DNA of 15,640 bases from Gudongella sp964604145 (GTDB lineage Bacteria > Bacillota > Clostridia > Tissierellales > Tissierellaceae): NCBI GenBank assembly GCA_964604145.1, contig CAZRXS010000031.1, positions 1 to 15,640 on the forward strand, written 5' to 3'. The stretch's first letter is position 1. Each line of letters starts with the position of its first letter. A model generated the notes under the pieces. That model saw only the letters and a program-made list of their open reading frames with translations, did no database searches and had not been told where the DNA came from. A program made the position numbers and the translations under genes. Positions 12,358-15,640 of the stretch are shown one piece after another.

Positions 12358-14727
12358 CTAATTCTGCAACTTAATATAATTATATTCTATCCCTAAGCTA
12401 TCAAGTATCTTTTTTTCTCTATTGTGGCAAGTAAATAAAATAATTTGTCTTTCCCCCTTGTTTTGGATCAACAATTGGAGGATAGAATAGAGTCTTTTAT
12501 CATCGTAATGTGCAAAACACTCATCTAAAATTAATGGTAAATTTTTATAAATTATCTCTTCTGTTAGCCCCATCCTTAAAGAAAAATAAATCTGATCTAT
12601 TGTCCCCGCACTTAAGTTATTAAAATTTAGCAGCCTACCCCCATCTTTAGATTGAAGGTTTACATTGAGGTTTTTATCAATTTTAACGGTTTTATATTTA
12701 CCATCTGTGATTTTATTTATCAACTGACCAACTTTTTTGTTTATTATTGGGGCATAGTCTCTGTGTATATCAGTAGATAATTCTTTTATTCGATTTTTAG
12801 CATATTGGATAGAACTTTTTCTCTTGTCTAAGTACTGTCTTTTAGATTCTAAGTTTAAGATCTCTTCATTTAAACTCGCCTCTTTTGAAATCTGTTCTTC
12901 TAAGTTTTTAATTTGGACTTCGTATTCTTTATAATTTAAGCTTAGTTTCTCCAAGTCGTTTTTAAAGCATTTTAACTCATTCTGCTTTTTTTCTTCATCG
13001 AAATTTTGTAGGTCAATTCCAAAATCCTCAACTTGTTCTTTATCAACTTTGTAATCTTCTATGGTTTTACCATTAAGCAGTTTGCTTAGATCCCTATTAC
13101 AATCCTCTAGTTCTTTTTGCACTTGTTCAAATCGCAATTTGTGAGATTTTGATCTTTTAAAATCTTCTAGACTTCTTTGATTGTTAATATCTAAAATCTT
13201 ATTAAATTCTTTTTTGCTTTCCATTAATTCTTTCTCTAATCTTTTAAGATTGCCTTTGCCTATTTCTATTCTGTCATTTAACTTTACTAATTCTGTCTTT
13301 TGATAGTCGATTTCATCTTTTCTATTTTTAGCATATTCTAACTTTAAAAAAAACTCTTCTATTGCACAAAGTCCATATTTGCTAATAATGTCTAAAATCT
13401 CTTTAGTTAGACCCTTGTTATTATTTAATAATTTTAAGCCATCTCTGTAGGCCTTTAATTTAAATAACAATATTATAATAACAAATAATAAAAATTGTGT
13501 TGTTGCTAGTAGGATATAGCTTTTATTCAATGCAAAATAAAAAGCTAAAATCAAATATAAAGCTGATAATAGACTTGCCCCTATTTTTATAGCTTTATTG
13601 TTTTTTTCATACGCTCTTATTTTCTCTTCTAGGCTAGATAATGAAGCTTTTCCAATTTTTCCTTGTATATAATCTACTTTAAAACCATCATCTATAATCG
13701 CATCAATTTCTTTAATTTCAGACTCATTGAAGATTTTTATGCTGTTTTTGCTGTGTTTTATACTTTCTATGTCAGACTTCGCATTTTCTATTTGTAAACT
13801 CAGATTTTTAATATCATAGTCTAAATATTCAGCTTTAGAATAAGCATCCATATCTATATTTTTAAACTCATTCAAATATAATCTTTCTTCATTTAGAAGC
13901 CTTATTTCTTTTTCTAGCACTAATGCTTCATTGTACCTTACTAGTCTTTTCTTTAAGTTAAATCTATTTAGCAACTCTTCTACTTTTAATATTTTAATTC
14001 TTAAGTTTTCTCTTTGTATATTAATGACTTCAGCTTCTTCTATCCATTCATTATAAAGAATCCTTTTTTGTTGGATTTCTTTAAGATGTATTTTACTGTC
14101 CATTAGCGCTTTAACTAAAAGACCATATTTAGAAGTATAAGCCCTCTCAGTTCCTATCTCTTTAAGTTCTAAATCCAAGATATCTATTGCTTTACTAACT
14201 GATACATTCTCATCTTTTGTAGTTACAACATTAACCAGCCTATCTCTTACTTCATCAGCTAATTTATCATCTGTGTAGATTCCTTGTTGTCTAATAAATA
14301 CAGTATTTTTAAAAACTAAGTCACTTAAAGCAAAAAAATAAATACCTGGTTGTACTACTTTTCCAGTCGATAAATCACTTGCCCTGTATGTAATATCTTC
14401 TCCTGTAGACTTCTCATAAATTATGGTATTCTCATGCCCTTTTTTAAAGTCTCTCTCAATTCTATATTCCACTCCATCTAATTCAAATTCTATATTCCCC
14501 CTGTACAAATCTGAATTTAGTGGATTATAATTTTCGTGTTCTGCTAAATAGATTGTTTTCTTTGTAAATGGTTTTAAAAACCCATAGAACATTCCATCTA
14601 TAAAACTATGTAAGGTTGATTTCCCGCTTTCATTTTCACCGTAGATTAAATTTATACCATCTAGTAATTTTAATTTATAATTATTAAACTTACCAAAGCT
14701 ATCTAATTCTAACTTATTTATTATCAA
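12358..14727 (-). CDS. YhaN/SbcC-like SMC-type ATPase with internal membrane hairpin
   Basis: This 789-residue protein is a split ABC-type ATPase of the Rad50/SbcC group. The N-terminal head has Walker A GENESGKST (30-38) and a Q-loop-like FIRQQG (144-149). Long coiled coils follow (about 200-330 and 430-640). The C-terminal head has the signature LSAGT (705-709), Walker B LPLILDE (730-736) and a switch-type H near 772. Between the coils, where SbcC has a zinc hook, there are instead two hydrophobic segments (about 380-400 and 404-422), as in the YhaN group. The coils are thus likely tethered to the membrane. It starts with TTG overlapping the upstream stop (TTGA), with ribosome binding site AAGGTGGTGA. 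Its partner is the upstream YhaO-like nuclease. A DNA-end processing role is inferred from the family. Confidence 0.88.
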   Translation of the reverse strand: MIINKLELDSFGKFNNYKLKLLDGINLIYGENESGKSTLHSFIDGMFYGFLKPFTKKTIYLAEHENYNPLNSDLYRGNIEFELDGVEYRIERDFKKGHENTIIYEKSTGEDITYRASDLSTGKVVQPGIYFFALSDLVFKNTVFIRQQGIYTDDKLADEVRDRLVNVVTTKDENVSVSKAIDILDLELKEIGTERAYTSKYGLLVKALMDSKIHLKEIQQKRILYNEWIEEAEVINIQRENLRIKILKVEELLNRFNLKKRLVRYNEALVLEKEIRLLNEERLYLNEFKNIDMDAYSKAEYLDYDIKNLSLQIENAKSDIESIKHSKNSIKIFNESEIKEIDAIIDDGFKVDYIQGKIGKASLSSLEEKIRAYEKNNKAIKIGASLLSALYLILAFYFALNKSYILLATTQFLLFVIIILLFKLKAYRDGLKLLNNNKGLTKEILDIISKYGLCAIEEFFLKLEYAKNRKDEIDYQKTELVKLNDRIEIGKGNLKRLEKELMESKKEFNKILDINNQRSLEDFKRSKSHKLRFEQVQKELEDCNRDLSKLLNGKTIEDYKVDKEQVEDFGIDLQNFDEEKKQNELKCFKNDLEKLSLNYKEYEVQIKNLEEQISKEASLNEEILNLESKRQYLDKRKSSIQYAKNRIKELSTDIHRDYAPIINKKVGQLINKITDGKYKTVKIDKNLNVNLQSKDGGRLLNFNNLSAGTIDQIYFSLRMGLTEEIIYKNLPLILDECFAHYDDKRLYSILQLLIQNKGERQIILFTCHNREKKILDSLGIEYNYIKLQN

Positions 14728-15640
14728 AGACTCTCACCACCTTCTAAAAGTGCATACAAGCCCATATAGAATGCATCTTTTATAATTTCATCCTCTAATT
14801 CTTTTTCAGTAAAACTATTTATATACTTACTTATAATGTTATTTTCATTCTCTTTTTTTATCATTTCAATGTCAAAATCTCTTCTATATTTGTCTACTAA
14901 TTCAATATGATAAAATTCTTCTTGTAATTGAGATTCTATATCTTCTAGATCAATATAAAATGGCATAACACCTTTTAGAATTACTCTATAGAAATTTCTG
15001 TTGTACTCCCCTTCTGTTAGTTCTATTATCTTTTGTATTATTTCATTTAATTCCATGTCTTCTGATATTTCTAGCTCTTTAATGTGAAATTCTCTTTTGC
15101 TAAAAGGCTTAAACTGGAAAGTATTTGTTTCGCTTAGTTCCCCTTCTATAAAACCTCTCTTCCCAGTTTCTCCAAAATCTAATGGCTCAAGCGAGCCACA
15201 ATACGCTATATTATGTTCTAGAAACTGAGGTTTATGTATATGTCCTAAAGCGATATAATCCATATCTAAGGCTTTTAACTGCTTTAAATCAAGAGGTAAG
15301 TAATCTTTATTTTCAGATATGTCAGCATGTAAAATTAATATATTATGATGATTTGGATTTCTTTTTATTTTAGCTAATAGCTCTTTTATATCCTCGTTTG
15401 TATTTGACCAGCTATATCCGTGTAATGTCAGTTTCATATCCGCAAATTCTAATTTGCTGATTCCCTTATTATTTAAAATTGTAGTGTTTTCTGGCCACTT
15501 AACTCGATTATACATAGTTTTTGCGTTTAATTTATCATGATTACCCGCTATTATAATTATTTTTTGGTCTTTAGCTATACTTAAAATATCTTTAAGCTTG
15601 TTTATATCCCTTATGGTAAACATATCTTCTTCAAATAAAT
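14724..15640 (-). CDS. YhaO/SbcD-like metallophosphoesterase nuclease, 5' end cut by window edge
   Basis: The frame is open to the right edge: codons for LFEED precede the ATG at 15623, so that Met is internal and the true start lies outside. The missing part should hold the first metal motifs (DxH and GD). Visible are GNHD (AGNHDK), ILHAD, and GHIH (ALGHIHKPQ), then a C-terminal adaptor-like region ending in LLEGGESL. This is the SbcD/Mre11-type phosphoesterase paired with the YhaN-like ATPase, whose TTG start overlaps its TGA stop by four bases. Together they should form a Mre11-Rad50-like complex. In Bacillus the relatives are yhaO and yhaN. It is the first visible gene of the leftward operon; the promoter is outside the window. 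Confidence 0.88.
   Translation of the reverse strand, partial: LFEEDMFTIRDINKLKDILSIAKDQKIIIIAGNHDKLNAKTMYNRVKWPENTTILNNKGISKLEFADMKLTLHGYSWSNTNEDIKELLAKIKRNPNHHNILILHADISENKDYLPLDLKQLKALDMDYIALGHIHKPQFLEHNIAYCGSLEPLDFGETGKRGFIEGELSETNTFQFKPFSKREFHIKELEISEDMELNEIIQKIIELTEGEYNRNFYRVILKGVMPFYIDLEDIESQLQEEFYHIELVDKYRRDFDIEMIKKENENNIISKYINSFTEKELEDEIIKDAFYMGLYALLEGGESL

Noticed and set aside
1..15640. Phage, IS element, CRISPR array, tRNA or rRNA
   Set aside because: No transposase or integrase, no repeat-spacer pattern, and no cloverleaf or rRNA-like stretch was found on either strand.

Overview
The window reads as a piece of the chromosome of a low-GC, anaerobic Gram-positive bacterium of the Clostridia/Tissierellia type. 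The DNA is strongly AT-rich, the ribosome binding sites are strong GGAGG types, and GTG and TTG starts are common. The gene families also fit: NfnAB transhydrogenase, the clostridial Cys-free S4 paralogue, an orphan CofE-like ligase, and a gene decoded through a selenocysteine UGA. A 100-N scaffold gap lies inside nfnA, so this is a draft assembly. No phage, IS, tRNA, rRNA or CRISPR was seen.

Layout, left to right. Positions 1-600: a promoter reading out of the left edge, a leftward small DUF2007-type gene, and a divergent intergenic region. Positions 604-2255: a rightward CofE-like ligase meets a leftward universal stress protein at a palindromic terminator that contains both genes' stop codons. 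Positions 2387-3010: a leftward GntR-RCK_C regulator resembling the c-di-AMP receptor BusR, with a long-spaced inverted repeat between it and the stress-protein gene. Positions 3274-3564: a 96-residue HesB-like selenoprotein whose Cys-Sec motif is encoded by TGT TGA, followed by a bacterial SECIS hairpin; a standard ORF search misses it. Positions 3669-5809: a two-gene operon of an uncharacterised protein and the CstA transporter, with a near-consensus promoter. Positions 5897-7288: a MATE efflux pump. Positions 7490-8080: a Cys-free S4 ribosomal protein paralogue with a Fur/Zur-like box over its promoter. Positions 8127-10089: nfnB and nfnA, the latter split by the gap, behind two tandem promoters with operator-like palindromes. 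Positions 10364-15640: a tightly packed leftward operon of a YhaO/SbcD-like nuclease (cut by the right edge), a YhaN/SbcC-like ATPase with a membrane hairpin, a second metallophosphoesterase, nagB and a CYTH-domain phosphatase.

How the genes fit together. CstA (pyruvate/peptide uptake under starvation), NfnAB (electron balance between NADH, ferredoxin and NADPH) and NagB (amino-sugar nitrogen and carbon) are central metabolism of a fermenting anaerobe. The BusR-like factor, stress protein, metal-controlled S4 candidate and selenoprotein suggest second-messenger, metal and redox control. The most notable single item is the selenoprotein. The next most notable are the metal-type operator on the S4 paralogue and the ruler-like inverted repeat beside the BusR homologue.
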